From contig CALLFA010000058.1 in NCBI GenBank assembly GCA_937997635.1, forward strand, positions 62,001 to 126,000: 64,000 nucleotides of DNA, read 5' to 3'. The notes beneath the pieces are model-generated. The model did no database searches. It was given only the letters and a program-made list of their open reading frames with translations, and was not told where the DNA came from. Each line of letters begins with the position of its first letter. Position 1 is the stretch's first letter. Both the position numbers and the translations under genes were made by a program. Positions 34,542 through 42,716 of the stretch are shown here, one piece after another. This stretch comes from an uncultured Saprospiraceae bacterium. Its GTDB lineage: Bacteria; Bacteroidota; Bacteroidia; Chitinophagales; Saprospiraceae.

Positions 34542-37243
34542 GTGCAGCAGTAACGCCATCGAAAATAACTATAGCGGATTTAGAAGGATTAGTTGATGCT
34601 GGATTGAATGTCATCCCTGTAAACATGAATGGTTCAAAATGGGACAAGACACCGCAAATACCCCTGTTGCCAATAGAGAATGAAAATAACCCCAAACCTT
34701 CAGTGTACCAGAAAGGGCAAAAGAGATCCTGGAATTGGTTCAGAGAAAACAAGGTAACTGAACTATGGCTGGACTATTGGGCTGGTCGAGCTGAAGGTGT
34801 GGCAGTCGTGTGTGGGCCAATATCAGGAAATGTGATGGTCATAGACTATGACTTGAAAAACCATCCTACACCAAATGAGATATGGAGATTGGTAAAAGAT
34901 CAGATTTTTGAGATCACAGGCATAGAGTATTATCCTGTTATACAGCAGACTAAATCAGGATATTATCACATGATTCTTAGAGTTGACGGTGAACATCCAA
35001 AAGGTGGTAAGCTCGCAAGCAGATACTTAGAGCCTGGTGAAGAGGGATACAAGGAAGGCCAGAATAAGAAGATTGCGTTTATAGAGACAAGAAGATCAGG
35101 CCAATATTTTGTTATAGCACCAACTCCAGGTTATAAAATAATCGAAGGATCACTTGAAGATATACCCGTACTAGATACTGATAAGGTTGATCAAATCTTG
35201 TCTTTCATACGATCGCTGGATGAAACATACAAAGACAAAAAGATCGTAAAGCACAAGGCCAGTGAAGCTAATTATTCCAGTGGGTACAAAGTCGAGCCTA
35301 GGGATGCATACAACCAAACAGACCACTGGAAAGATATTATGGTCAATAATGGCTGGACGCAAACGGACCGGACAGACGGCAAATCAAATCAATACTGGCA
35401 AAGACCAGGGACTGAAAATGCTTGGTCGGCTTCGTGGAATAGCGAATTACGCATCTTCTATGTCTTTACATCAAACAGCCCATTTGAACAGGATAAGGGA
35501 TATACACCACAAGCCATTAGAGCCATCCTTGATTTTGATGGCGACTTTTCGAAATGCACTAAACAGTTACTGAATGAAGGCTATGGTGAAAGATGGACTG
35601 CAGAAGATGAAGAGACAAAACGTGAAATCGTAGTTGATTTAAAAATGCATGGTCTTATCGATGCGTTTCGAGAGTCAGGAGTCGATTTAAAGTCCATTCC
35701 TAAAGCAACTAAAAAAAGAATCGAAAGCCTTCCAGAATCACAGCAAGTGAAAATGATAACTGCTGCTATACATCGCAATAATCATTTTCATAAAATATCA
35801 GACAAAGGAAGTGTATCCATCATTAGACCTAAGTTCAGGAATCTACTTAAAAATGAATTCAATATTGGTCTGATTGAGAATTCAAATGATGCAAAAGGAA
35901 AACCTGATTATGTTCGAATAACTGGACCAATCATAGAGATTATATCATTGGTTAAAATTAAGCTACTCGCGCTATCATGGATCAGAGAAAATGTCAAAGA
36001 AGCTGAATTGGTAGAAAACAAAATGATGTCCATACCTGATAGCGGTTGGAAATTAATAATTGAAGCAATAGGCTTTGTGGTCATTAATCTTCTAAGGGAT
36101 ACCATTAGCGAATCTTATCACTTTTTTGAAAATGGATTTGTTACCATCTCTAAAGATGGTCCTATAGCTCTTAGGCCTTATGATGAATTTCCAGCGGATC
36201 GGCACATCTGGAAAGCCTCAATTATAAACAGAAAATTTAAGGTGATTCCAGAACATAACAATTCTGTAATTAATGAATTAATCAAAAAGGTTTCTGGCTC
36301 AGAAGAGAAAGATCCTGAAAATGAAAATGAAATCGCTAAGAATCAATTATATCAGTCCTTCATAAGTAGTATAGGTTATTTGTGTACTGACCACAAAGAC
36401 CCGTCTAACGCTTTTGCAATCGTTATGTCTGAAGACACCGAAAATGATGGTGAAGGTGGTGGTACCGGTAAGAGTTTGATAGCTCAAGCAATTCGTCATG
36501 TGGTCCGTGTTGTAACAATGGATGGTAAGACATGGAAACCAGAAAACGATTTTGCTTTTCAAAAGATACAAAGCGATACGAAAGTCGTATTCGTGGATGA
36601 CCTTACCAAGTACTTCAAAATCGCTGGAATATACAATGCTATTAATGGTTTTCTAAATATTGAAAAGAAAGGGAAGGGAGCTTTCGATATTCCTTTTTCC
36701 GAGTCTCCTAAATTTCTGCTTGCCACTAATTACGATATCGTAGACGATAAGATCCATGTGAGAAGGCGACTAAAGCGGTTGTATTTCACAAAGTATTTTA
36801 ACGAAGCTAAAACCCCTCAGACAGAATTTGGAAAAAGGTTGTTTGATGACTGGGACGATGATGAATGGAATCAGTTCTATAACTCTATGTTTATGTATAT
36901 CCAATTCTTTTTGAGGAATGGATTTGTCCAGGGTAATGAGACTAAAAACATCCAAACAAAGAAATTGAAATTGAAGATTGGCCAACATGGTGAAGAGTTC
37001 ATAGAATTCATCCATAGAGTTATCCATGAAGGGAATGGTTATGTAGGTACAAAAAGCTGCTGGATCAGATTTAAAGATGAAGTTGGTGACTCACGAATTA
37101 AATATGCCAGGTTTAAAGAATGGATAGAATTTTATTGCAAGCAAAACAACATTGGAGTTGAAATCAGTGTGCATAGAAGAGAAGAAAAGAAACAATCGTG
37201 GACAGTATTCACCATAGAGGATGGCGTGGAACTTCCTTTTTAA
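34538..37243 (+). CDS. Primase-polymerase fused to SF3-type (DUF5906-like) helicase
   Basis: A protein of 901 aa. The N-terminal part (about 10-230) reads as bifunctional primase/polymerase: VMVIDYDLKN near residue 100 carries the catalytic acidic pair, with YYHMILRVDG near 145 and IETRRSGQYFVIAPTPG near 190. The C-terminal part has a Walker A GEGGGTGKS near 640, Walker B KVVFVDDL near 684 and the sensor FLLATNY near 727, as in D5/SF3 helicases of viruses and satellites. It would unwind and prime the element's own origin. The iteron array starts 10 bp after its stop. No separate initiator gene is visible. Confidence 0.9.
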   Translation: MSAAVTPSKITIADLEGLVDAGLNVIPVNMNGSKWDKTPQIPLLPIENENNPKPSVYQKGQKRSWNWFRENKVTELWLDYWAGRAEGVAVVCGPISGNVMVIDYDLKNHPTPNEIWRLVKDQIFEITGIEYYPVIQQTKSGYYHMILRVDGEHPKGGKLASRYLEPGEEGYKEGQNKKIAFIETRRSGQYFVIAPTPGYKIIEGSLEDIPVLDTDKVDQILSFIRSLDETYKDKKIVKHKASEANYSSGYKVEPRDAYNQTDHWKDIMVNNGWTQTDRTDGKSNQYWQRPGTENAWSASWNSELRIFYVFTSNSPFEQDKGYTPQAIRAILDFDGDFSKCTKQLLNEGYGERWTAEDEETKREIVVDLKMHGLIDAFRESGVDLKSIPKATKKRIESLPESQQVKMITAAIHRNNHFHKISDKGSVSIIRPKFRNLLKNEFNIGLIENSNDAKGKPDYVRITGPIIEIISLVKIKLLALSWIRENVKEAELVENKMMSIPDSGWKLIIEAIGFVVINLLRDTISESYHFFENGFVTISKDGPIALRPYDEFPADRHIWKASIINRKFKVIPEHNNSVINELIKKVSGSEEKDPENENEIAKNQLYQSFISSIGYLCTDHKDPSNAFAIVMSEDTENDGEGGGTGKSLIAQAIRHVVRVVTMDGKTWKPENDFAFQKIQSDTKVVFVDDLTKYFKIAGIYNAINGFLNIEKKGKGAFDIPFSESPKFLLATNYDIVDDKIHVRRRLKRLYFTKYFNEAKTPQTEFGKRLFDDWDDDEWNQFYNSMFMYIQFFLRNGFVQGNETKNIQTKKLKLKIGQHGEEFIEFIHRVIHEGNGYVGTKSCWIRFKDEVGDSRIKYARFKEWIEFYCKQNNIGVEISVHRREEKKQSWTVFTIEDGVELPF

Positions 37244-37253
37244 AATTTAATCA

Positions 37254-37598
37254 GAGTTTACTAAAAGTAGTAAACTCCTATACAATTGACTGATTTTCAA
37301 TCATTTAAATAAATTTCGGAATTTACTGGAATTTACTGAAAGTAGTAAATTCCCTCATAACTAATTGATAAATAAGCACTTATAGTCTTTTGGAGTTTAC
37401 TCTCTATTATATATAGAGTTATAAAATAATAATATAGAGATAGAGGCATAGGAGACCAGGGAAGAATTAATAAAACTGAAGCAGCATGTATCGAAAAAGG
37501 TAAAGTAAACTCCAAATTGACTTAAAGCTCTGATTGTGTGCAAGTTGCAACGGAGTTTACTCGAAAAAGTAAATTCTGAAAAATGAAAAGTAAACTCC
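37254..37598. repeat. Ten-copy iteron array, candidate replication origin
   Basis: The 10-bp motif GGAGTTTACT (or GGAATTTACT) occurs ten times in 345 bp: forward at 37254, 37318, 37328, 37392 and 37552; reverse (AGTAAACTCC or AGTAAATTCC) at 37269, 37344, 37504, 37568 and 37589. Several copies face each other across 6-7 bp, forming palindromes. The stretch also includes an AT-rich segment (TATTATATATAGAGTTATAAAATAATAATATAG). Iterons beside an AT-rich tract directly behind a replicative helicase are the classic form of an origin. There is no gene in 37244-37619. Confidence 0.8.
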
Positions 37599-37619
37599 AA
37601 AAACTGAAAAAAGAATCTT

Positions 37620-37835
37620 ATGAAAAGAAAAAACACACTTACTCCACATCAAAAGCAGCTCCTGAAGCTCTTATTCAAATGCTCCAGCATTCGAGTGCAA
37701 CATGTCCAGGCGAAACTAAGAGTATCGTTCTTTAAGGCCGTAGAGCTTATAGAATGGGCTTCACTGCTTGGACTGATATCAAATGACCAGCCACGGGAGA
37801 TCTATCATGAGAAGGTAAAACAAGCATTGATATGA
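37620..37835 (+). CDS. FtsK-gamma-like winged-helix protein
   Basis: A protein of 71 aa. SSIRVQHVQAKLRVSFFKAVELIEWASLLGLIS matches the gamma (winged-helix) domain of FtsK/SpoIIIE, here without the motor. It follows immediately after the iteron array. It may be a DNA-binding regulator or origin-binding factor, or may bind host polarity sequences. ATG start; no partner overlap. Confidence 0.6.
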   Translation: MKRKNTLTPHQKQLLKLLFKCSSIRVQHVQAKLRVSFFKAVELIEWASLLGLISNDQPREIYHEKVKQALI

Positions 37836-37911
37836 TAAGCCACTACATAAAAAGATCGCCAGAGATGAAAACATTCAAGGAAACATTCAAGCACCCTCTA
37901 CAAATATCATC

Positions 37912-38349
37912 ATGCCATTAGAGAATTTCGGACAAAATCTGAGGAGTAACACATTCGCTCAAAGACCTGCAGACGCTGCGAAGTATGGTGGTAGACATAA
38001 AAGCCTTAAGTCCAGGTACGATCAGATCATGAATTCAGATGGTGGAATCATGTGGATTGATAAGCAAGACATAAGAGAGCGCAAAGTCAAGCGTAAAATT
38101 GGAGATAAAGAGATCCAAGTGGACCAGATAGGCGTGAAGTTGTCATCGAGGGATAAGGTCATTTATAAGCTGAGCAAGATTATTGATAGCTCTAAGGATT
38201 CGACTGCACTCAATGCGATCAAGTTTCTCTTTGGAATTGAAAAAGATGACAGCAAAATTAAGAACCAGGTCAACATTCAAAACAACATTGAATCAAACAG
38301 CAATCCTGGAGATGAAGATGCAACTTATATAATCACATTCTTTAAATGA
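37912..38349 (+). CDS. YGGR-motif protein A (terminase-small-subunit-like?)
   Basis: A protein of 145 aa. The N-terminus FAQRPADAAKYGGRHKSLKSR and the phrase DGGIMWIDKQDIRER are closely paralleled in the gene at 38756..39277 (FKHRPEDAASYGGRPVGFKKELRQI, NGGVIWVEAYEVIERS), so the two are paralogues. RP-DAA-YGGRP openings resemble DUF5681-like or small terminase-like proteins of phages, but this is by eye and uncertain. It is followed closely (10 bp) by the 38360 gene. In satellites, small-terminase-like proteins redirect packaging; no such role is shown here. Confidence 0.6.
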   Translation: MPLENFGQNLRSNTFAQRPADAAKYGGRHKSLKSRYDQIMNSDGGIMWIDKQDIRERKVKRKIGDKEIQVDQIGVKLSSRDKVIYKLSKIIDSSKDSTALNAIKFLFGIEKDDSKIKNQVNIQNNIESNSNPGDEDATYIITFFK

Positions 38350-38359
38350 AGAAAATTTA

Positions 38360-38647
38360 ATGAAACCTACAGAGACTATAGTATTAAACGAAGACCAGAA
38401 GCAACTGATAATAAAAGTCCTGCAGGGGTATATCGGATACGCTGCTGTCATTTTCACAGAAAAATCCGATGATCAATTTTATGAGGAGATAGATCCCATT
38501 TATGAGGTACTTGAAGCCTTTGGAGTAGACCAGGACAAAGCAGATGATAATATTGTGAGATCCTTTTCAAACATATTCGCTAATGAGAAAGCAGGCAATG
38601 TGAGTGATGAAACAACCCTGCAGCAGTCAAGCAATGTACGTACTTAA
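38360..38647 (+). CDS. Small acidic hypothetical protein
   Basis: A protein of 95 aa, acidic and helical (VLNEDQKQLIIKVLQGYIGYA, YEEIDPIYEVLEAFGVDQDKADD). No motif. It lies between the two YGGR-motif paralogues and directly before the palindromic ACGTAC block, with 10 bp to the upstream gene. It is probably co-transcribed with protein A. The function is unknown; it could be a binding partner or an antagonist. Confidence 0.55.
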   Translation: MKPTETIVLNEDQKQLIIKVLQGYIGYAAVIFTEKSDDQFYEEIDPIYEVLEAFGVDQDKADDNIVRSFSNIFANEKAGNVSDETTLQQSSNVRT

Positions 38648-38725
38648 AGGCGTATACACGTACATTCAAACGTACGTGTATACATACACACGTACATACG
38701 TGAAGATGCAAGTACGTACACACAT
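38634..38725. repeat. ACGTAC-rich palindromic block
   Basis: Contains a perfect 12-bp inverted repeat GTATACACGTAC-attcaaac-GTACGTGTATAC (38652..38683) and further GTAC/ACGT copies (TGTACGTAC, ACGTACATACGT, AGTACGTACACAC) in about 90 bp between two genes. It could be a regulator operator, a packaging site or a second origin-like site. On the forward strand it is not followed by a T-run, so it is not a standard terminator. Confidence 0.65.
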
Positions 38726-38755
38726 ACACACAATTGTAAAATGAAATATTGAGAT

Positions 38756-39277
38756 ATGTCCAAGCTAGAAAATTTCAAAGGCAAACAAGGATCTAATTCC
38801 TTCAAGCACCGTCCAGAAGATGCAGCCTCTTATGGTGGGCGCCCTGTTGGCTTTAAGAAGGAATTAAGGCAAATTTATAATGAGAATGGTGGCGTCATAT
38901 GGGTAGAAGCATATGAGGTAATAGAGAGGTCGTATGAAGGAAGAAAGCAGTACGGTTTGCAACTGCCAAAGAAGCTGGCATTAGTTGCGAAGCTTAATAA
39001 CTTGATAATGACTGCTAAAGATTCAGTTAGCTTGCAAGGGATTAAATTCCTATTCAAGGACATACTTGCTGAAGACACTAAGAGCGAAGTCACGATCAAC
39101 AACAACCAAATCGAAATCAACAAAACTAATGTCCAGTATATAGTTGTCTCATCTCTGGACCAGGTACCAGAAGAGCACCAACATAAATTATTGATTCAAG
39201 AAACTCCTAGAACGTTGCCAGCTCCTTACAACTCAGAGCAAGCAGTCAGAGACAAATACGGTATTATAGATTCTTAA
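38756..39277 (+). CDS. YGGR-motif protein B, paralogue of the 37912 gene
   Basis: A protein of 173 aa. It shares RPEDAASYGGRP and NGGVIWVEAYEVIERS with protein A and the later KDSVSLQGIKFLF (compare KDSTALNAIKFLF), so it is a tandem duplicate, here with a longer C-terminal tail (DQVPEEHQHKLLIQETPRTL). A small terminase or DNA-binding role is conceivable. Close spacing (12 bp to the ATG) links it with the tail-like protein gene downstream. Confidence 0.6.
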   Translation: MSKLENFKGKQGSNSFKHRPEDAASYGGRPVGFKKELRQIYNENGGVIWVEAYEVIERSYEGRKQYGLQLPKKLALVAKLNNLIMTAKDSVSLQGIKFLFKDILAEDTKSEVTINNNQIEINKTNVQYIVVSSLDQVPEEHQHKLLIQETPRTLPAPYNSEQAVRDKYGIIDS

Positions 39278-39289
39278 AAAATTATAGTG

Positions 39290-40531
39290 ATGGCAGACAA
39301 TTGTTACAAATTATTTATTCTCAATGGTCCCAATGGAGTGACAGAAGTTCCAGTTGAAGGCTCTGTGGTGCGTGTTAGGAACAGAGGATCTTTTTCTAAC
39401 CTTAACGAAATTCAGATTGATGGCTTATTGAACTTTAACTTACCGATGGGCCATCCATCGGTAGAGGCTATTATGAATCGAGCCTGGTGTCCTGGTGTAT
39501 CCATATTGGACCAAGAGCCGTACAAAATTAGGTTAATGATTGGCCATGAAATACAGCCACAGAAATATCTGTTTTGTGGAAATTTATCAGAAACCGGAAA
39601 GTCATTCTCTGTCAGTGCTAGATGGCAAAGAGACAATTTCATTACTGCAGCGAATGAATGCAGGCTTTGCGATATATTCAAAATGGAATTACCTGACATC
39701 GTTAATGGAGGAACATTTGAAACATGTGACACGATCCAATTACCTGGTCCAATAACTGCACCAACTATTCAAGACGTAATTAATGACGGGCTTAATAATT
39801 ATCTCTGGGACTCCTCACTGCCTCCAGCTTTATTAATTCCAGCTTGGTACGGTGGCACTACATATCAAGATGGCTTTTCAGAAGTGGACTTTAGACCGTG
39901 GTTCAACTTTCTGGCCGTACTAAAACAAGGTGCTTGCAAGATAGGATGGAAACTCAAAGCACCAATTTTTGAAAACTCCATGTTTAGAAGACTGTGGACT
40001 TATATCCTATCGAAAGACTATGGCAACCAAGCATTTATAAATCAGTACGGATCATTAGAGGCTGCATTCAATGCCTATAAATGGATTGTTGCGGTAACAT
40101 CCGGCACTAATCTTTATACAACTGGATTTCAGCTAAATAATGACTATTGCATTAGCTTCAATCAGAATACTGCAGATCCTCAAGGGGTGGTATCTACAGG
40201 CACACCATGGACTTCTATAAATCACTACACTAACTTAATGCAGGGCGTCTGTCTCCGTTATAAGTTATTCCAAACAAATGAAGATTGGGAAGGATCTATA
40301 AAAATTTCTGTTTATCAGATTGATAACTCCTTACCTGTAGGAGGTGTACCAACACCAGCTGGTGGTAATATTCCAATATTTAATCCGGCATATAACTTGA
40401 TCGCAGAGCAGAGTCATTCAATATCGTTTGATGAGGACAATCCAGAATTTATCCTGGAAGGAGAAATTGATATTGACTGTATTGATGTCAAGAAACCACA
40501 ATTACTAGATCCTGGATCTATCTTCGTTTGA
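39290..40531 (+). CDS. Phage-tail/baseplate-like protein (tentative)
   Basis: The track uses a GTG at 39287; the next codon, ATG at 39290 (MADNCYKLFILNG), is preferred, giving 413 aa. The general plan resembles tail/baseplate-type proteins of Bacteroidota phages: a strand-rich start ending in FNLPMGHPSVEAIMNRAW, an EPYKIRLMIGHEIQPQKYLFCGNL segment, and WFNFLAVLKQGACKIGWKLK. This is pattern memory, not a database hit. If correct, the element carries one structural gene without capsid or portal, which would suit a phage satellite or a decoy. The downstream gap ends in a terminator (40608..40650). Confidence 0.4.
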   Translation: MADNCYKLFILNGPNGVTEVPVEGSVVRVRNRGSFSNLNEIQIDGLLNFNLPMGHPSVEAIMNRAWCPGVSILDQEPYKIRLMIGHEIQPQKYLFCGNLSETGKSFSVSARWQRDNFITAANECRLCDIFKMELPDIVNGGTFETCDTIQLPGPITAPTIQDVINDGLNNYLWDSSLPPALLIPAWYGGTTYQDGFSEVDFRPWFNFLAVLKQGACKIGWKLKAPIFENSMFRRLWTYILSKDYGNQAFINQYGSLEAAFNAYKWIVAVTSGTNLYTTGFQLNNDYCISFNQNTADPQGVVSTGTPWTSINHYTNLMQGVCLRYKLFQTNEDWEGSIKISVYQIDNSLPVGGVPTPAGGNIPIFNPAYNLIAEQSHSISFDEDNPEFILEGEIDIDCIDVKKPQLLDPGSIFV

Positions 40532-40607
40532 GAGCATCAAGGGATTGCTAGACAAATCAAATGAACTACCAGCTTAATCGACTCAAGAAATAATGTTGTT
40601 CTTTTAA

Positions 40608-40650
40608 GAGTGGACTGCTGACGCTTGTTAGTAGTCCACTCGGTTTTTAT
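40608..40650 (+). terminator. Rho-independent terminator
   Basis: The stem GAGTGGACTGCT/AGTAGTCCACTC with a 10-nt loop, followed by GGTTTTTAT, downstream of the tail-like gene. It probably ends the rightward operon of the element. Confidence 0.85.
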
Positions 40651-40744
40651 TTCCGTGCAAATTGATTGCATTTTAATTGTTTGGAAGTTGTGGTATATTA
40701 GTACTAAGAACTTCGACCAGCTTTATTCATCTAAACTCAATAGA

Positions 40745-41245
40745 ATGATATTTTTTATATTTTGGATTCTGTTTTCATTCATTGTTGGTTCTATGGGATC
40801 AAGTAGAAAAATAGGATTTGCAGGTGCTTTCTTTCTAAGCTTATTGTTGTCACCATTGATTGGTGTAATCTTTACTGCTACTTCTAAGAGCCTTCAAGAA
40901 GAGGCTATGCAGTTAGATACACAGAGAAATATTAAGTATTCAAATTTTGTAAATGCTCGTAATGCTAATCCAGATAATTTCACATTACCTGATCTACATG
41001 GAGAGGAAAAGTTTGTAAAAATTCATGGTAAAGATATTCCTAATTCAGAGATAGGTAAACCGCTTATTTTCAAATCATATAAAGTTAAAGACGGCAAAAC
41101 AGTAAAGGAAGCAAAGCACGTGGCTATTGTCCATGCAGGGAATAAACGTATTATTATGACAATGCCATACGAAGGGACAATAAGAAGAATTCACAACCCG
41201 GATACGTTTTTAATGCCAGACGATCCTGTATATATCATTAGTTAG
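40745..41245 (+). CDS. Small membrane protein
   Basis: The track start (TTG 40625) lies in the terminator; the ATG at 40745 (MIFFIFWILFSFIVGSMG) gives 166 aa. There are two membrane helices at the N-terminus (FFIFWILFSFIVGSMG and FAGAFFLSLLLSPLIGVIF), then a soluble, positively charged part (KHVAIVHAGNKRIIMTMPYEG). The layout resembles small integral proteins of unknown function that appear next to conflict systems, but I recognise no family. It converges with the cargo operon. Its role is unknown. Confidence 0.6.
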   Translation: MIFFIFWILFSFIVGSMGSSRKIGFAGAFFLSLLLSPLIGVIFTATSKSLQEEAMQLDTQRNIKYSNFVNARNANPDNFTLPDLHGEEKFVKIHGKDIPNSEIGKPLIFKSYKVKDGKTVKEAKHVAIVHAGNKRIIMTMPYEGTIRRIHNPDTFLMPDDPVYIIS

Positions 41246-41275
41246 ATCGTTAAGCTTTGGGCAGCTCTATTTTAT

Positions 41276-42361
41276 TTAAGGACTTGGGCTTAATAGTTCT
41301 ACTAGCGGAGTGCTTTGTCCAGATAACCTTAGGTCCATACCAGAAGGACTATTTCCTCTTACTCTAATTTCTCCGAAATGGTCATCAAATATCCTAATGT
41401 TAAGTTTTAAATCACTTATGCTTTTTGATATTAGAGGATTAGGGTGCTCTTTCAAGAAGATATTTTTATTTGTTATCCAGGAGTTTTTACTTATTGAGAG
41501 AATATCATTTATACCTTGAATTGTAGGAAGTCTATTCTTTGCTTTATAAGGTGTTAGTTTTATTATACTGTCATTACCAAAGGTTACTTTATTCCAGTCC
41601 AACTTATTGAAACTAGATGGAGATCCATGATGAGGTGCTTTAAATACATGTGCTTTATATCCTTCTTCTGACAAGTTTTCTATAATTGGAGATAGGCCCA
41701 GTCCAGGAATTGAGCTATAAGGGATATCACCCGGTAGCAATACATTGTAGCAATTAGACGAAACCCTTAACACAACAGAGTGAAGATTGAATTCATGAGC
41801 AATTGGCAATTTGTAGGGCATCAACTCTTCTTCATTGTAAAAGTATTGAAGTGCATTATCCAATTCTCTGATATAACATTGATCAAAATATTCAATTGAT
41901 TGCTCGCTAGGAGACAGTACATCAATTTTGCAATCGATGAGATTTACAATTACATCCCCTTTTTTTAAATATGTTGGTTTAATAGTTTTTTGGTCTAAAA
42001 AATCTAATAGTTTCTTAGTTTGTCCAATACCACTTATTTCGACTAGCTCTTCCGTGTGAAAGTCAAGAATTGATCTAAAGCTATCTAGGTTAAAGAAAAA
42101 AGGTAAGCATACTTCACAGTTTACGCATTGATTAATTAGTTCTATCATTCCAGATATATGATCTCTATGACCATGTGTAAGAATCACCTTAATCACATCA
42201 TTAGGATCCAACCCGTGCTCATACATGTATAACAAAGGTTGAGGTGTCTTTTGTAATGAGTTATTAAAACAATCAACGATAATAATTTTACTATTTGGAA
42301 GAATCAGAAGAATTGATTCACCATTACTTTTGCCGCCTCCGAGAAGAATTGAATGTAAAAT
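41276..42361 (-). CDS. ComEC-like metallo-beta-lactamase-fold hydrolase, no standard start codon
   Basis: The track start (TTG 42235) would remove the first strands of the fold. The same frame is open back to 42367 and reads ILHSILLGGGKSNGESILLIL and NSKIIIVDC, a normal MBL beginning, but contains no ATG, GTG or TTG there; an ATT at 42361 is the best candidate. Metal-ligand motifs are intact: THGHRDHISG, LLPGDI and FKAPHHGS, the latter typical of ComEC-like enzymes. About 360 aa. It is the third gene of a reverse-strand cargo operon with the 42369 and 42713 genes. It is probably a nuclease or other phosphoester hydrolase. Confidence 0.75.
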   Translation of the reverse strand: MLHSILLGGGKSNGESILLILPNSKIIIVDCFNNSLQKTPQPLLYMYEHGLDPNDVIKVILTHGHRDHISGMIELINQCVNCEVCLPFFFNLDSFRSILDFHTEELVEISGIGQTKKLLDFLDQKTIKPTYLKKGDVIVNLIDCKIDVLSPSEQSIEYFDQCYIRELDNALQYFYNEEELMPYKLPIAHEFNLHSVVLRVSSNCYNVLLPGDIPYSSIPGLGLSPIIENLSEEGYKAHVFKAPHHGSPSSFNKLDWNKVTFGNDSIIKLTPYKAKNRLPTIQGINDILSISKNSWITNKNIFLKEHPNPLISKSISDLKLNIRIFDDHFGEIRVRGNSPSGMDLRLSGQSTPLVELLSPSP

Positions 42362-42368
42362 GTTGTAG

Positions 42369-42716
42369 TTATTTTAAATATTTCTCTTGAAAATCTAATA
42401 ATGTTGGAGAAGGTGGTCTATACTTTATGAATTCAAACTTATATTGCTTTCGCATTAAGTGGTCCCTATACAATAGGAGAATAAAGGTGCTGCCTTCCTG
42501 GATATACTTCTGATTGTATTTACTTACTTCGCTTATTTCTTGGACTAATTCTCCGTATTTATCAATAAGTGGATCATATATGTTTGCTGTGAATTCAGTT
42601 TCAGAAATGCTTTTAATTACTCCCTGCCATGAATACTCAATCAACAACGGCTCTCTTGCCTCATCCTTTGTTGAGTCATAGGTGGTAGACAATATTTCTG
42701 TATTGCAAACTGTCAT
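42369..42716 (-). CDS. Small beta-rich cargo protein
   Basis: A protein of 115 aa. ATG start overlapping the stop of the 42713 gene by four bases (ATGA). The sequence WQGVIKSISETEFTANIYD, then IQEGSTFILLLYRD and FEFIKYRPP, resembles a small beta-barrel family that I have seen next to conflict/defence genes; this is by memory only. It ends LDFQEKYLK-stop, and the MBL frame is already open at that point. It is probably a binding or sensing subunit of the cassette. Confidence 0.6.
   Translation of the reverse strand: MTVCNTEILSTTYDSTKDEAREPLLIEYSWQGVIKSISETEFTANIYDPLIDKYGELVQEISEVSKYNQKYIQEGSTFILLLYRDHLMRKQYKFEFIKYRPPSPTLLDFQEKYLK

Noticed and set aside
42360-42380. A -1 frameshift at the T TTA AAA heptamer to make a fusion of the 115-aa protein with the MBL enzyme
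   Set aside because: The -1 frame runs into a stop after about 22 codons; the MBL frame is reached only by +1 (or -2), so the classical slippery-site explanation does not work.
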